Under the pieces are notes generated by a model. The model did no database searches. It was not told the DNA's origin and was given only the letters and a program-made list of their open reading frames with translations. Source: Sphingobium sp. (lineage in GTDB: Bacteria > Pseudomonadota > Alphaproteobacteria > Sphingomonadales > Sphingomonadaceae). From it: a DNA stretch of 39,552 bases. Below are positions 24,350-33,498 of the stretch, piece after piece; within the stretch, counting starts at the first letter, position 1; every line of letters starts with the position of its first letter. The DNA lies in the NCBI GenBank assembly GCA_017745115.1, contig JAGIAA010000002.1:135506-175057 (forward strand). The letters are read 5' to 3'. The translations under genes were made by a program, and so were the position numbers.

Positions 24350-25342
24350 TCAGAAGATGCGGCAAGCCGTGGTGGCCGGAGCGGCCAGCAGCTTCTCCAG
24401 CTCGGCATCGAGCTTGAGCAAGGTCAGCGAGCAGCCGGCCATTTCGATGGCCGTGCAATATTCGCCGACATAGTTGCGGGCGATGGTCAGGCCACGGGCT
24501 GCGCAGAGCTGCGCGGCCTTGTTGTAGAGCACATAGAGCTCAGCCGGCGGGGTGCCGCCCAGGCCGTTGATCATCAGCGCGACGCGGTCGCCCGAATTGT
24601 AGGGCAGATCGTCCGCCACCGCCTTGAACAGGATCTCGGTGATCTCGTCGGCCGGCTTGATCTTGGTGCGCTCGCGGCCCGGCTCGCCATGGATGCCGAC
24701 GCCGACTTCCATTTCATCGTCGCCGATCTCGAAGATCGGCGTGCCCTTTGCCGGCGGGATGCAGCTGGTCAGCGCCAGGCCCATGGTGCGGACGTTGTTG
24801 TTGACCTTGTCGGCGACGGCATAGACCGCATCGAGGTCGGCACCGGCTTCGGCGGCCGCACCGCAAGCCTTCATCACGAAGAAGTTGCCGGCAACGCCGC
24901 GACGGCCCACGGTGTAGAGGCTGTCTTTCACCGCGACGTCGTCATTGATGATGAACTGCTTGAGCTTGATGCCCTCGGCCTCGGCCATTTCGCAGGCCAT
25001 GTCCCAGGCCATGCGGTCGCCCTGATAGTTGTTGACCAGGACGAGCACGCCAGCGTCGGTCGCGACCGACTTGATCGTCTCGTAGCAGGCGTCGACCGGC
25101 GGCGCGGCAAAGACCGGGCCCTGGCAGGCCGCCGTGAGCATGCCCGGACCGACGGCCATGACGTGGGCCGGCTCGTGGCCCGAGCCCGAACCCTGCACGA
25201 TGGCCACCTTGCTGGCGTCGACATTCTTGCGCTTGATCAGCTGGAACTCCGGAATGGCTTCCAGCAGGTCGGCGTTGGCGGCGATCACGCCGGCCATGAA
25301 TTCGGGCACGAAGTTGGCAGGATCGTTGACGAACTTCTTCAT
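24350..25342 (-). CDS. dhaK: Dihydroxyacetone kinase subunit DhaK
   Basis: This 330-residue protein carries the ketose-binding residues at the same numbers as E. coli DhaK: His56 ([10 protein letters not shown]), Asp109 (NYQGD) and His218 (GVGIHGEPG), which forms the covalent hemiaminal with the substrate. It binds dihydroxyacetone or a related ketose and receives phosphate from nucleotide on DhaL. It is the last gene of a four-gene minus-strand operon, 59 bases after dhaL. No DhaM phosphotransferase is nearby, so an ATP-dependent two-subunit kinase is likely. The true substrate may be another short ketose such as erythrulose. Confidence 0.92.
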   Translation of the reverse strand: MKKFVNDPANFVPEFMAGVIAANADLLEAIPEFQLIKRKNVDASKVAIVQGSGSGHEPAHVMAVGPGMLTAACQGPVFAAPPVDACYETIKSVATDAGVLVLVNNYQGDRMAWDMACEMAEAEGIKLKQFIINDDVAVKDSLYTVGRRGVAGNFFVMKACGAAAEAGADLDAVYAVADKVNNNVRTMGLALTSCIPPAKGTPIFEIGDDEMEVGVGIHGEPGRERTKIKPADEITEILFKAVADDLPYNSGDRVALMINGLGGTPPAELYVLYNKAAQLCAARGLTIARNYVGEYCTAIEMAGCSLTLLKLDAELEKLLAAPATTACRIF

Positions 25343-25401
25343 GGGCTATTCCTCTCCCTGGTATCTTGAACGAAAGCGTCTCGAACGAAATCAGTCTTTT
25401 C

Positions 25402-26082
25402 TCAGGCGGTCGCCTGGAGCAGTTCAGCGACGGCGGGCGTGCGGGCGATGCCCCATTCCTTGCACCAATCCTGCAGGATCGTGGCAATCGCGACGATGCC
25501 CGGATCCGGCGTGTTGGCGCTGCGCTCGCCGACCTGGCTGGCGCGGCCGCGATGCGCGACGAGCGTGCGGGTCTCGTCGATCGCCTTCTCGGCGACATCG
25601 GCGCAGTCCTTGAGCACGGCGCCGAGGTCCGTGGCACCGGCCGCGGCTGCGGCGTTCAGCGTCTCGGCAATCGGGATCAGAGCGTCGAGCAGGGTCTTGT
25701 CGCCCAGCTTGGCGCCGCCGCGAGCCATGATGCCGTCGACCGCCGACTGGATCATCTCGGCAAGCTGAGTCAGCGTCACGCTTTCCAGCCCCTTGCTCAC
25801 CATCGCAGCGCGCATGAAACCGGTGCCCCAGATCGGGCCCGAGCTGCCGCCGACATGCTTCGAGCAGAGCATGCTGATTTTCAGCAGCATCGCGCCGATC
25901 GCGCTCTTGTCGATGGTCGGCAGCTCCGCGTCGATGATGCGGAAGCCGGTCGCGAGCGACGTGCCGAAATCGCCGTCGCCGGCGAGGCCATCGAGGTCCG
26001 AGAAATAATGCTCGTTGCGCAGCACGGTCGTCGCGGTGGTCTTGATCGCGCGCTCGACGTCCGCAAGCGTGATGTCAGCCAT
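25402..26082 (-). CDS. dhaL: Dihydroxyacetone kinase subunit DhaL
   Basis: The 226-residue nucleotide-binding subunit has the Mg-ADP/ATP aspartates in SDLDGLAGDGDFGTSLATGF (Asp31, Asp36, Asp38), the helical-barrel pattern GGSSGPIWGTGFMRAA, and LGDKTLLDALIPIAE, the usual DhaL motif. It works with DhaK to phosphorylate a ketose. It lies 37 bases downstream of the phosphatase gene and 59 bases upstream of dhaK. Its slightly greater length than PTS-type DhaL (about 210) is compatible with an ATP-using form. Confidence 0.92.
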   Translation of the reverse strand: MADITLADVERAIKTTATTVLRNEHYFSDLDGLAGDGDFGTSLATGFRIIDAELPTIDKSAIGAMLLKISMLCSKHVGGSSGPIWGTGFMRAAMVSKGLESVTLTQLAEMIQSAVDGIMARGGAKLGDKTLLDALIPIAETLNAAAAAGATDLGAVLKDCADVAEKAIDETRTLVAHRGRASQVGERSANTPDPGIVAIATILQDWCKEWGIARTPAVAELLQATA

Positions 26083-26119
26083 GTTGTAACCCTCCCAAAC
26101 TCAAATTCAGTCTTGCGTG

Positions 26120-26845
26120 TCAGCCGGCATAGGCGGCGGCAAGCGCCGTCAGATCAGCCAGCCTTACTTGAACATTCGGCTCGTCTCCCAGCTCGGAGAC
26201 GACCTTGACCGCTTCGTCGAACTCTTCGTCGATCGTATAGGTGCTGGTCGTGATCAGCGTCGGATAGCCGGCGCGGGTCGCGGCGAGCAGGCCATTTCGG
26301 CTGTCCTCGATCACGATGCATTCGTTCGTCGGCAGGCCGAGCGTCTGCTGCGCCAGCAAGTAGATGTCCGGCGCCGGCTTCTTCTTGGCGACGACATCGC
26401 CGGCATGGACGAAGTCGAACGCTGCCTTGCGCTCGGCACCGAACAGATCGAGCACCGCGTCGATGAACTTCGGGTTGGACGTGGTGCACACGCCCAGCTT
26501 CACGCCGTTCGCCATGGCCTCGTCGATGATGCGCAGGATGCCCGGCCGCACCGGCAGGCTGGACACCAGCTCCGACGTGATCTGCGTCTTGGTCTTGTGC
26601 AGGTCGAGGATCAGCGCGTCCTTCTTCTCATCGGTGTCGGCATTCGCCGGCCAGCCATATTCGTCGAAATAGACGCGCATGCGCTCCTTGCCGCCCGCTG
26701 TCAGCAGCAGCTTGGCATAGAGCTCGACGCTCCATTGGGCGTCGATGCCGAGTTCCTTGAATGCGAGATTGAACCCAACGCGGTGTGCGTCGCGCTCGGT
26801 ATCCACGAGCACCCCGTCACAGTCGAAAATGATTGCTTTGACCAC
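26120..26845 (-). CDS. HAD-IA phosphatase, CbbY-like
   Basis: The 241-residue product has HAD motif I FDCDGVLVDTE (Asp8 nucleophile, Asp10 acid/base), motif II CTTSN, the motif III lysine in VVAKKKPAPDIY and the motif IV acid pair in CIVIEDSRNG. The cap-domain stretch LLTAGGKERMRVYFDEYGW resembles CbbY, which in Calvin-cycle operons hydrolyses xylulose-1,5-bisphosphate. No RuBisCO genes are present here. It sits 13 bases after the aldolase gene, so a sugar-phosphate or bisphosphate repair or processing step in this operon is likely. Confidence 0.87.
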   Translation of the reverse strand: MVKAIIFDCDGVLVDTERDAHRVGFNLAFKELGIDAQWSVELYAKLLLTAGGKERMRVYFDEYGWPANADTDEKKDALILDLHKTKTQITSELVSSLPVRPGILRIIDEAMANGVKLGVCTTSNPKFIDAVLDLFGAERKAAFDFVHAGDVVAKKKPAPDIYLLAQQTLGLPTNECIVIEDSRNGLLAATRAGYPTLITTSTYTIDEEFDEAVKVVSELGDEPNVQVRLADLTALAAAYAG

Positions 26846-26858
26846 CCCCGACTACTCC

Positions 26859-27746
26859 TCAGGCCGCCTTGGCGAGGGCATTGAGGAAGGCCGTGCCGCG
26901 ATCCTTGCCGCCGAACTTCTCGATGAAGCCGTGGAACATCGCCTTGCACGCCTGATACTGGGCATCACCAACGCGCAGCGGCTCGAAGTCGGTCGGCTTG
27001 GCGTTGTGATAGTCGACGAAGCTCTGCACCCAGACATGCTTGAGGTTGGTCGAGATATTGATCTTGGCCGCGCCGCGGGCGATCGCCTTGGCGAACGTCT
27101 CATCGGAAAGACCCGTGCCGCCGTGCAGCGCCATCGGCGTGTGCGTCAGCGCGTTGATCGCCTTGATGCGGTCGAAATCGACGACCGGCTCGCCCTTGTA
27201 ATAGCCATGGGCCGTGCCGACGGCACAAGCGAAAGCGGAGAGGTCGAGGGCGTCGCAGAAGCGCTTCGCGTCTTCCGGATCTGTCAGCACCGAATCCGCT
27301 TCATCGACATGCATGTCGTCCTCGACGCCCATGATCTGGCCGAGCTCGGCTTCCATACCGACGCCGTATTTCTCGGCGATCTCACGCACCTTGAGCGACT
27401 GGGCGAGATTCTCCTCGAAGGGCAATTCGGAAGCGTCGATCATGATCGACGTCCAGCCGGCCTTCGCGCACGCCTCGATCATCCCGATGTCGTGGCAGTG
27501 GTCGAGATGAAGCACCACGGGAACCGGCGAGTCCTCCGCAACGGTGCGGACCCAGCTCACGATTTCCTTGTGGCTGTAATATTTGATGGTCTTCGACGAG
27601 GTCTGGCAAATGACCGGCGCATTCAGCTCTTCGGCCGCCTTCACCATCGCCTTCGTGGTGTTGTAGTCGACCAGATTGAACGCGGCCACGGCATAGCCGT
27701 TGTCCATTGCGTGACGAAGCAGCGGCTTCATGTTGACCAAGGGCAT
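26859..27746 (-). CDS. Class II (Zn-dependent) ketose-bisphosphate aldolase
   Basis: The 295-residue product is of the FbaA/GatY/KbaY superfamily: catalytic Asp82 and Zn ligand His83 in VVLHLDHCHD, Glu134, His180 in GTAHGYYKG and His208 in ALHGGTGLSD. It splits a ketose phosphate into dihydroxyacetone phosphate and an aldehyde. I start it at MPLVNMKPLLRHAM, where AGGAGG stands 7 bases ahead. As the first gene of the aldolase-phosphatase-dhaL-dhaK operon, it suggests a ketose-phosphate cleavage step in catabolism rather than glycolysis. Fructose- versus tagatose- or pentulose-phosphate specificity cannot be told. Confidence 0.9.
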   Translation of the reverse strand: MPLVNMKPLLRHAMDNGYAVAAFNLVDYNTTKAMVKAAEELNAPVICQTSSKTIKYYSHKEIVSWVRTVAEDSPVPVVLHLDHCHDIGMIEACAKAGWTSIMIDASELPFEENLAQSLKVREIAEKYGVGMEAELGQIMGVEDDMHVDEADSVLTDPEDAKRFCDALDLSAFACAVGTAHGYYKGEPVVDFDRIKAINALTHTPMALHGGTGLSDETFAKAIARGAAKINISTNLKHVWVQSFVDYHNAKPTDFEPLRVGDAQYQACKAMFHGFIEKFGGKDRGTAFLNALAKAA

Positions 27747-27809
27747 TTGCAGCTCCTCCTTTATCTCTTTTCGGCGCACTGCACGCGCCGTCGAATCGCT
27801 TGCGGACCG

Positions 27810-27838
27810 TGCTATACGTAGGACTGCATCGATTGTCT
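27810..27838 (-). promoter_or_regulatory. Possible promoter of the aldolase-dhaK operon
   Basis: On the minus strand, GAGACA is followed after 17 bases by TATAGC. Each matches the sigma-70 boxes at 4 of 6 positions, about 65 bases before the aldolase start. Upstream lies an imperfect dyad of CCAC and GTGG half-sites (27848-27866) that might be an operator. The call is weak. Confidence 0.3.
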
Positions 27839-28014
27839 CGCGCAGAAACCACGCTCGAAGTGGCTAATTTCGTGGGTTGTGTCCTCATTGCCCGAGTGCT
27901 GTGCCAAGCTGGCGCACCGGTCCGCCATCCCCTCCTTCGTTGACAATGTCATACTCTCGCGAAGGGGCAAGGAACAGCCTTGCGATACGGAACGGCGGCT
28001 CCTAATTCGGAGGC

Positions 28015-29406
28015 ATGACGGATCCCGCCGATCTTGTGCGCCCAGACAGCGCCCAGGCCGCCCACCTCATTCATCTGGTCGATGCCGACAGCTATGAAGC
28101 GTGGCTCAATGACCAGCCCGAGCGGACCCGTACGGCGCTGGAGGCGCAGGGTTTCAAGGCGACCCCATTCGCTCATGCCATCATTCCCGGCGACAACGGC
28201 CAGGAATGGTCAGCGGTCGCCTGCGTCAAGACTGTCGCCAGCCTGAGCAGCTGGTGCCTGGCCCGGCTTGCCGAAGTTCTACCGGAAGGCACCTACCGTC
28301 TCGCCAGCGGCGAACCTGGCCCCGCGATTCTGGGCTGGATGACGGCGCACTATAAGTTCGAGCGCTACAAGGAGAAGCCCGGCACCAAGGGCCAGCGCGT
28401 CCTGTTGACGCCGCAGCCGGCCGCCATCGACGCGACCGCCCGCCTTGCGCGTGCGACCGCCCTCGTGCGCGACATGGTCAATACGCCCACGGCCGACATG
28501 GGCCCGGACGAGATCGAGCGGCAGGCGCGCCTCATTGCCGACCGTTTCGGAGCGACGATGACGGTGACGCGGGGCGACGCCCTCGAGAGCGGCTATCCGA
28601 TGATCCACGCCGTCGGCCGCGCCGCCGATCGCGGCAATGCGCCTCGTCTCATCGAACTGGACTGGGGCCGTGACGAACATCCGCGCGTCGCCCTCGTCGG
28701 CAAGGGCGTTACCTTCGACAGCGGCGGCCTCGATATCAAGCCGTCCGCCGGCATGCGCCTCATGAAGAAGGATATGGGCGGTGCCGCGCACGCGCTGGCC
28801 CTGGCCGAGCTCGTCATGGCCGCACATCTGCCCGTGCGCCTGCACCTGCTGCTGCCGGTGGCGGAGAACGCGATCAGCGGCAACGCATTCCGCCCCGGCG
28901 ACGTGCTCAAAAGCCGCAAGGGGCTGACCGTCGAGATCGGCAATACCGATGCCGAAGGCCGGCTGATCCTCGGCGACGCGCTCGCCAAGGCCGGCGAAGA
29001 CAAGCCCGAGCTGATCCTCGATTTCGCGACCCTGACCGGCGCGGCGCGTGTCGCTCTGGGTCCCGATCTTCCCGCCATGTTCGCAAATGACGAGGCGTTG
29101 GCGACGGAGCTCTCCGAACTCGGTACCGCGCAGGATGACCCCGTGTGGCGCATGCCGCTGTGGGAGCCGTATAACGATCTCTTCAAGAGCGACATCGCCG
29201 ACCTCAACAATAGCGGCGACAGCGGCTTTGCCGGGGCGATCACCGCGGCACTCTTCCTTCAGCGCTTCGTGCCGGATGGCACGCCATGGGCGCATTTCGA
29301 TACCTTTGCCTGGCGTCCGACCGCCAAGCCCGGCCGGTCCAAGGGCGGCGAGGCCTATGGATTGCGTGCCGCCTTCGCGCTGCTGCAGGCGCGCTATGGG
29401 CGCTGA
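28015..29406 (+). CDS. Leucyl aminopeptidase family protein (M17)
   Basis: This 463-residue cytoplasmic dizinc aminopeptidase shows the M17 core: VGKGVTFDSGGLDIKPS (catalytic Lys, Zn Asp), MKKDMGGAAHALALAEL (Zn Asp) and NTDAEGRLILGDAL (Zn Asp and Glu, bicarbonate-binding Arg). The N-terminal domain is the divergent short form common in alphaproteobacteria. It removes N-terminal residues from peptides. The annotated ATG has GGAGG only 2 bases ahead, which is too close, so the GTG at codon 8 is a possible alternative. A GTG-started MFS gene follows 12 bases later. Confidence 0.93.
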   Translation: MTDPADLVRPDSAQAAHLIHLVDADSYEAWLNDQPERTRTALEAQGFKATPFAHAIIPGDNGQEWSAVACVKTVASLSSWCLARLAEVLPEGTYRLASGEPGPAILGWMTAHYKFERYKEKPGTKGQRVLLTPQPAAIDATARLARATALVRDMVNTPTADMGPDEIERQARLIADRFGATMTVTRGDALESGYPMIHAVGRAADRGNAPRLIELDWGRDEHPRVALVGKGVTFDSGGLDIKPSAGMRLMKKDMGGAAHALALAELVMAAHLPVRLHLLLPVAENAISGNAFRPGDVLKSRKGLTVEIGNTDAEGRLILGDALAKAGEDKPELILDFATLTGAARVALGPDLPAMFANDEALATELSELGTAQDDPVWRMPLWEPYNDLFKSDIADLNNSGDSGFAGAITAALFLQRFVPDGTPWAHFDTFAWRPTAKPGRSKGGEAYGLRAAFALLQARYGR

Positions 29407-29418
29407 GCGGTCGCGGGC

Positions 29419-30684
29419 GTGGTGAGGGCCTGGGCCGCGGGGACATTCCGGTCTTTAAAGGTCTATAATTATCGGTTGTGGGCAGCCGGATCGCTCGTCT
29501 CGAACATTGGCACCTGGATGCAGCGCATCGCGCAGGACTGGCTGGTCCTGACCGAACTGACCCGTCACAGCGCCGCGCAGGTCGGTATCGTCACAGGGCT
29601 GCAATTCGGACCGCAGCTGCTCTTCCTGCCCTGGACCGGCGTCGCGGCCGATATCTTCAATCAACGAAAACTGATGCTCATTACGCAGAGCGTCATGGGG
29701 CTGCTGGCGATCACGCTCGGCCTCATGACGCTAGGCGGAGCGATCCAGCTCTGGCAGGTCTACATCTTCGCCTTCGCGCTTGGCACCGCTGCCGCGTTCG
29801 ATGCGCCCGCCCGGCAGACTTTCGTGGCGCAGATGGTCGGCGAGGACGACCTGACCAACGCGGTTGCCCTCAATTCCATGACATTCAATGGCGCGCGGAT
29901 GGTAGGCCCGGCCGCCGCGGGTTTGCTGATCGGTTCGGTCGGCACGGGCTGGGCCTTCCTGCTGAACGGCTTCTCATACTTCGCTGTCGTTGTCTCGCTG
30001 GTCATGCTGAGAACCAGTGCGCTTCACCCGACCCAGCGCGCGCGCCTCATACGAGGCAGTTTTGCGGAGGGGCTGCGCTATGTCTGGGGTCGCACCGATC
30101 TGGTCGCGATGTTGGTCATGCTGTTTCTCATCGGCACCTTCGGGATGAACTTCGCGATCTACACCTCGACCATGGCCGTGCGCATCTTCCATTCGGACGC
30201 CAGCGGCTACGGCATGCTGTCCTCGATGATGGCGGTGGGCACCATTACCGGCGCCATCATCGCCGCCGGGCGCGCCCGCTCAACCTTCGCCCAGATGATC
30301 ATAAGTACCGCAGCGTTCGGCCTCGGCTGCACCTTCGCGGCACTGGCGCCGAGCTATTGGCTCTTTGGCGCAGCGCTTGTGATGATCGGCATCGCCTCGC
30401 TGTCCTTCCTCAATTCCTGCAACAGCCTCATGCAACTCTCGACGGAGCCGAGCATGCGCGGCCGCGTCATCGCGATTCACATGGCGATCGTGATGGGCGG
30501 AACGCCGTTAGGCGCACCGCTTGTCGGATGGGTCGCGGATCGCTTCGGGCCGCGTCAGGCGCTGGCCGTGGGTGCCGTTTCCGCCTTCCTCGCGGCATTG
30601 GTCGGCCTGGTCTATTGGCTCCGACATGGCGAAGCGCCGCGCCAACGGCCCATGCCGCTTGTACCCGGTGCCGCCCCCGAGTGA
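29419..30684 (+). CDS. MFS transporter, MFS_3 (EntS-like) family
   Basis: The 421-residue product starts at GTG and has about twelve membrane helices. It carries the MFS_3 N-terminal pattern LKVYNYRLWAAGSLVSNIG and then GTWMQRIAQDWLVLTEL. Further family hallmarks are RQTFVAQMVGEDDLTNAVAL and ARMVGPAAAGLL, and, near the C-terminus, LSTEPSMRGRVIAIHMAI. The family includes the enterobactin exporter EntS and many exporters of unknown substrate. No siderophore genes are nearby, so no substrate is assigned. It is probably co-transcribed with the aminopeptidase. Confidence 0.85.
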   Translation: MVRAWAAGTFRSLKVYNYRLWAAGSLVSNIGTWMQRIAQDWLVLTELTRHSAAQVGIVTGLQFGPQLLFLPWTGVAADIFNQRKLMLITQSVMGLLAITLGLMTLGGAIQLWQVYIFAFALGTAAAFDAPARQTFVAQMVGEDDLTNAVALNSMTFNGARMVGPAAAGLLIGSVGTGWAFLLNGFSYFAVVVSLVMLRTSALHPTQRARLIRGSFAEGLRYVWGRTDLVAMLVMLFLIGTFGMNFAIYTSTMAVRIFHSDASGYGMLSSMMAVGTITGAIIAAGRARSTFAQMIISTAAFGLGCTFAALAPSYWLFGAALVMIGIASLSFLNSCNSLMQLSTEPSMRGRVIAIHMAIVMGGTPLGAPLVGWVADRFGPRQALAVGAVSAFLAALVGLVYWLRHGEAPRQRPMPLVPGAAPE

Positions 30685-30731
30685 AGGCACACGACTTGAC
30701 CCGTTAAGGCCTTTTGGCGCAGGGGGCGCCG

Positions 30732-31640
30732 ATGAAGCAGGATTTGCCGGGCCATATTTCGTTTCACTCGTTCGAGCGTCGGCGCGTGCACCTCGATGGT
30801 GTCTCGCAGAACTATGATGCGCGCGTGAAAGCGATCCGCCCGGACCTCGCCGATGTGGCGCTGGCCGGCCTCTATTTTGCGCCCCATTATGCTGCGGCGG
30901 TCGCACGCGGCGTCATTGCGACATCGGTGCCGGTGCGTGGCGCGCCCGACGCATCGGCGACGGCGATCACCGAGCTTCTGCACGGCGAGGCATTCCATAT
31001 GCTCGATGCGCGCGGCGGCTGGGCATGGGGCTATTGCGGCCACGATCATTATGTCGGCTATGTCCCGCTCGAGGCGCTCGGCGAGCCGGTCGCCCCGTCG
31101 CATGAGACGACGGGCGCAGCACCGCTGTTCACGGCAGCCGACATCAAATCGCCGATCAAGGCGCTCTATCCCGCACAGTCCAGGCTCGCCGGCGTGATCG
31201 AGGGCAACTTTTTCGTCACCGAAGCTGGCTTCGTCCACGCCCGGCACGTGCGGCCGGTCGGCGACACCGAGTCCGACTGGGTCGCCGTCGCCGAGCGGCA
31301 TCTCGGTTCGCCTTATGTCTGGGGCGGGCGCGGCGGCCTCGGTCATGATTGCTCCGGCCTGGTGCAAGTGGCGCTCGCGGCCTGTGGCATCGCCGCCCCG
31401 CGTGACACCGACCAGCAGGCCGAAGCGATCGGCACTTTACTCGACGATCATGCTGAACTCCGACGAGGGGACATTATCTTCTTCCCCGGCCATGTCGGCT
31501 TCATGGCCGACGGCGAACGGCTCATCCATGCCAATGCGCACTGGATGGCCGTCACGATCGAGCCGCTCGCGGACGTTATCGCGCGGCTCGCGGACAAGCA
31601 TGAAAGGCCGGTGACGGCCAGACGAAGAGTATCGCCATGA
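30732..31640 (+). CDS. NlpC/P60 family peptidase with SH3-like N-terminus
   Basis: The 302-residue product has a C-terminal NlpC/P60 domain with catalytic Cys207 in GHDCSGLVQVAL, His254 in FPGHVGFMAD, and a third polar residue near HANAHW. N-terminal SH3-like segments precede it (GEAFHMLDARGGWAWGYCGHDHYVGYV). Such enzymes cut gamma-D-glutamyl bonds in peptidoglycan stem peptides. No signal peptide is visible, so it may act on recycled muropeptides in the cytoplasm. I chose the ATG with CAGGGGG upstream. argC overlaps its stop by 4 bases (ATGA). Confidence 0.87.
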   Translation: MKQDLPGHISFHSFERRRVHLDGVSQNYDARVKAIRPDLADVALAGLYFAPHYAAAVARGVIATSVPVRGAPDASATAITELLHGEAFHMLDARGGWAWGYCGHDHYVGYVPLEALGEPVAPSHETTGAAPLFTAADIKSPIKALYPAQSRLAGVIEGNFFVTEAGFVHARHVRPVGDTESDWVAVAERHLGSPYVWGGRGGLGHDCSGLVQVALAACGIAAPRDTDQQAEAIGTLLDDHAELRRGDIIFFPGHVGFMADGERLIHANAHWMAVTIEPLADVIARLADKHERPVTARRRVSP

Positions 31641-32563
31641 CCAAGGTTTTTATCGACGGTGCCGCCGGCACCACGGGCATCCAGATCCGGGATCGGCTTG
31701 CCGGACGGACCGAGTTTTCGCTGATCGAACTGGATGATGCGGCGCGCAAGGACGATGCGGCGCGCGCCGGCGCGATCAACAGCGCCGACATCGTGATCCT
31801 GTGCCTTCCCGACGACGCGGCGCGTGCGGCGGTGAGCATGATCGCCAACGACACGACGCGCGTCATCGACGCCTCGACGGCGCATCGCACCGCAGACGGC
31901 TGGGTGTTCGGCCTGCCCGAGGTCTCGGGCCATCACGCGGTGGCCAACGCCCGTTTTGTCTCCAACCCCGGCTGCTACTCAACTGGCTTCATCGCGCTCG
32001 TCGCGCCGCTGGTGGAGCATGGCCTCCTCCCGGCCGACACGCTGCTCACCTGCAATGCCGTCTCCGGCTATTCGGGCGGCGGCAAGTCCATGATCGCCGA
32101 GTATGAGGGCGCGGATGGCGCGCCGACAGCCTGGCGCACTTATGGCCTGACCCTCGCGCACAAGCATGTTCCCGAAATGCAGGTGCGGTGCCGCCTCACG
32201 CAGCGGCCTTTGTTCGCACCCTCGGTCGCGCCGGTCTATTCGGGCATGATTGTCGACGTGCCGCTGCATCGCGCCATGTTCGCCAAGAGCGCGAACGCGG
32301 ACACGCTGCGGGGCGCGCTCGCCGAGCATTATGCGCTCTCGCCGATCATTTCGGTCGAGCCGAGCTATGACCCGGCGACATTGCCGATCGAGCTCATGCA
32401 AGACAGCGACGCCATGCGTCTCTTCGTCTTCGCCGATCCGGCAAGCGAGCAGGTCCGCTTGGTCGCGGCGCTCGACAATCTCGGCAAGGGCGCGTCCGGT
32501 GCGGCAGTGCAGAACCTGAACCTGATGGCCGGGCTGCACGAGACGGCAGGCCTGCGCCTCTAG
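31637..32563 (+). CDS. argC: N-acetyl-gamma-glutamyl-phosphate reductase
   Basis: This 308-residue enzyme of arginine synthesis reduces N-acetylglutamyl-phosphate to the semialdehyde with NADPH. It begins TKVFIDGAAGTTGIQIRDRL, the cofactor fold of the short type 2 ArgC. The catalytic Cys113 lies in SNPGCYSTGFIA, and GGGKSMIAEYE with AHKHVPEMQ are conserved. Its start overlaps the NlpC/P60 stop (ATGA), so the two are translated together despite unrelated roles. No other arg gene is in the window. Confidence 0.95.
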   Translation: MTKVFIDGAAGTTGIQIRDRLAGRTEFSLIELDDAARKDDAARAGAINSADIVILCLPDDAARAAVSMIANDTTRVIDASTAHRTADGWVFGLPEVSGHHAVANARFVSNPGCYSTGFIALVAPLVEHGLLPADTLLTCNAVSGYSGGGKSMIAEYEGADGAPTAWRTYGLTLAHKHVPEMQVRCRLTQRPLFAPSVAPVYSGMIVDVPLHRAMFAKSANADTLRGALAEHYALSPIISVEPSYDPATLPIELMQDSDAMRLFVFADPASEQVRLVAALDNLGKGASGAAVQNLNLMAGLHETAGLRL

Positions 32564-32644
32564 TCCGACTTGCGAAATGGCGCCGAATTCCTACATCGGC
32601 GTCATTCGAAAAATCAGGCGAAAATCTGGAAAGGACGGACGCGA

Positions 32645-33175
32645 ATGAGCGCGACTGCGACGCTGGCCGGCGGCTGCTTCTGGTGCACGGAAGCCGTCTA
32701 TCAAGACCTCAAGGGCGTGGAGAAAGTCGAGAGCGGCTATCTCGGCGGGACGAAGGACAACCCGACCTATGAAGAGGTGTGCACGGGAAAGACCGGCCAT
32801 GCCGAGGCGATCCGTATCACCTACGATCCCGAGCAGATCGGTTACACCGACCTGCTGCACGTCTTCTTCGCGACGCACGATCCGACGACGCTGAACCGCC
32901 AGGGCAACGACGTCGGCACGCAATATCGTTCCGCGATCTTCCCGCATGACGAGCAAGAGGCTGAACTCGCGCGTGCCGCGCTGGCCGAGGCGCAGGCCGA
33001 TTTCGCCAATCCGATCGTCACGACCATCGAGCCCGAGAGCCATTGGTGGCCCGCCGAGGATTATCATCAGAACTATTGGGCGCGTGTCGGCGACCGTAAT
33101 CCCTACTGCATGGCGGTCATCCCTCCCAAGCTGCAGAAGCTGCGCAAGAAGTTCGCGGAGCGCGTGAAGGACTAA
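32645..33175 (+). CDS. msrA: Peptide methionine sulfoxide reductase A
   Basis: The 176-residue product begins MSATATLAGGCFWCTEAVYQ. The catalytic Cys11 is in the GCFWC motif, with the expected downstream stretch YDPEQIGYTDLLHVFFATHDPTT split by the substrate pocket and AEDYHQNYW (conserved Glu/Asp/His-Tyr). It reduces methionine-S-sulfoxide in proteins, using thioredoxin. The ATG chosen matches the conserved start; GGAAAGGACG lies ahead. The gene stands 81 bases after argC. Confidence 0.95.
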   Translation: MSATATLAGGCFWCTEAVYQDLKGVEKVESGYLGGTKDNPTYEEVCTGKTGHAEAIRITYDPEQIGYTDLLHVFFATHDPTTLNRQGNDVGTQYRSAIFPHDEQEAELARAALAEAQADFANPIVTTIEPESHWWPAEDYHQNYWARVGDRNPYCMAVIPPKLQKLRKKFAERVKD

Positions 33176-33276
33176 GCCCTACCGGCTGGTCTTGCCCACG
33201 CCTCGTCCCGTCTCCCGTCATTTTGCGGCCATGTTTGGCACGCTATGATGCGCGCGGGGACGGGATCGAGGTGACC

Positions 33277-33498
33277 ATGATGCGATTTCCGAAACCGGTC
33301 GGCGCGGCGTTTGTGGCCGGCGCCCTGCTTCTCCTGCCGAGTTGCGTGACCAAGGTGGTCACTGCGCCAATCAAGGCCACGGCGAAGGCGGCCGATTGGG
33401 CTACCACCAGCGGCGATGAAGCAGACCGGTCGCGGGGACGCGAGTTGCGCAGGAAGTGCAAGGAGCGCTATGATCCGTATTTCTGCGAAAGCACTTAA
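33277..33498 (+). CDS. Small lipoprotein, unknown function
   Basis: The 73-residue product has a lipoprotein signal peptide (hydrophobic AAFVAGALLLLPSC with lipobox LPSC). A short mature part follows with two Cys (KCKERYDPYFCEST) and an ATKAADWATT-like helix. The ATG has GAGGTGA ahead. It ends overlapping the convergent Sua5-type gene by 4 bases. It resembles small alphaproteobacterial lipoproteins, but I cannot name it. Confidence 0.7.
   Translation: MMRFPKPVGAAFVAGALLLLPSCVTKVVTAPIKATAKAADWATTSGDEADRSRGRELRRKCKERYDPYFCEST

Noticed and set aside
27940..27945. TTGACA as the -35 box of the aminopeptidase gene
   Set aside because: The -35 match is perfect, but no acceptable -10 box lies 15-19 bases downstream.
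29419..30684. Siderophore exporter (EntS) by family resemblance
   Set aside because: The MFS_3 family is broad, and no siderophore synthesis or receptor gene lies beside it.
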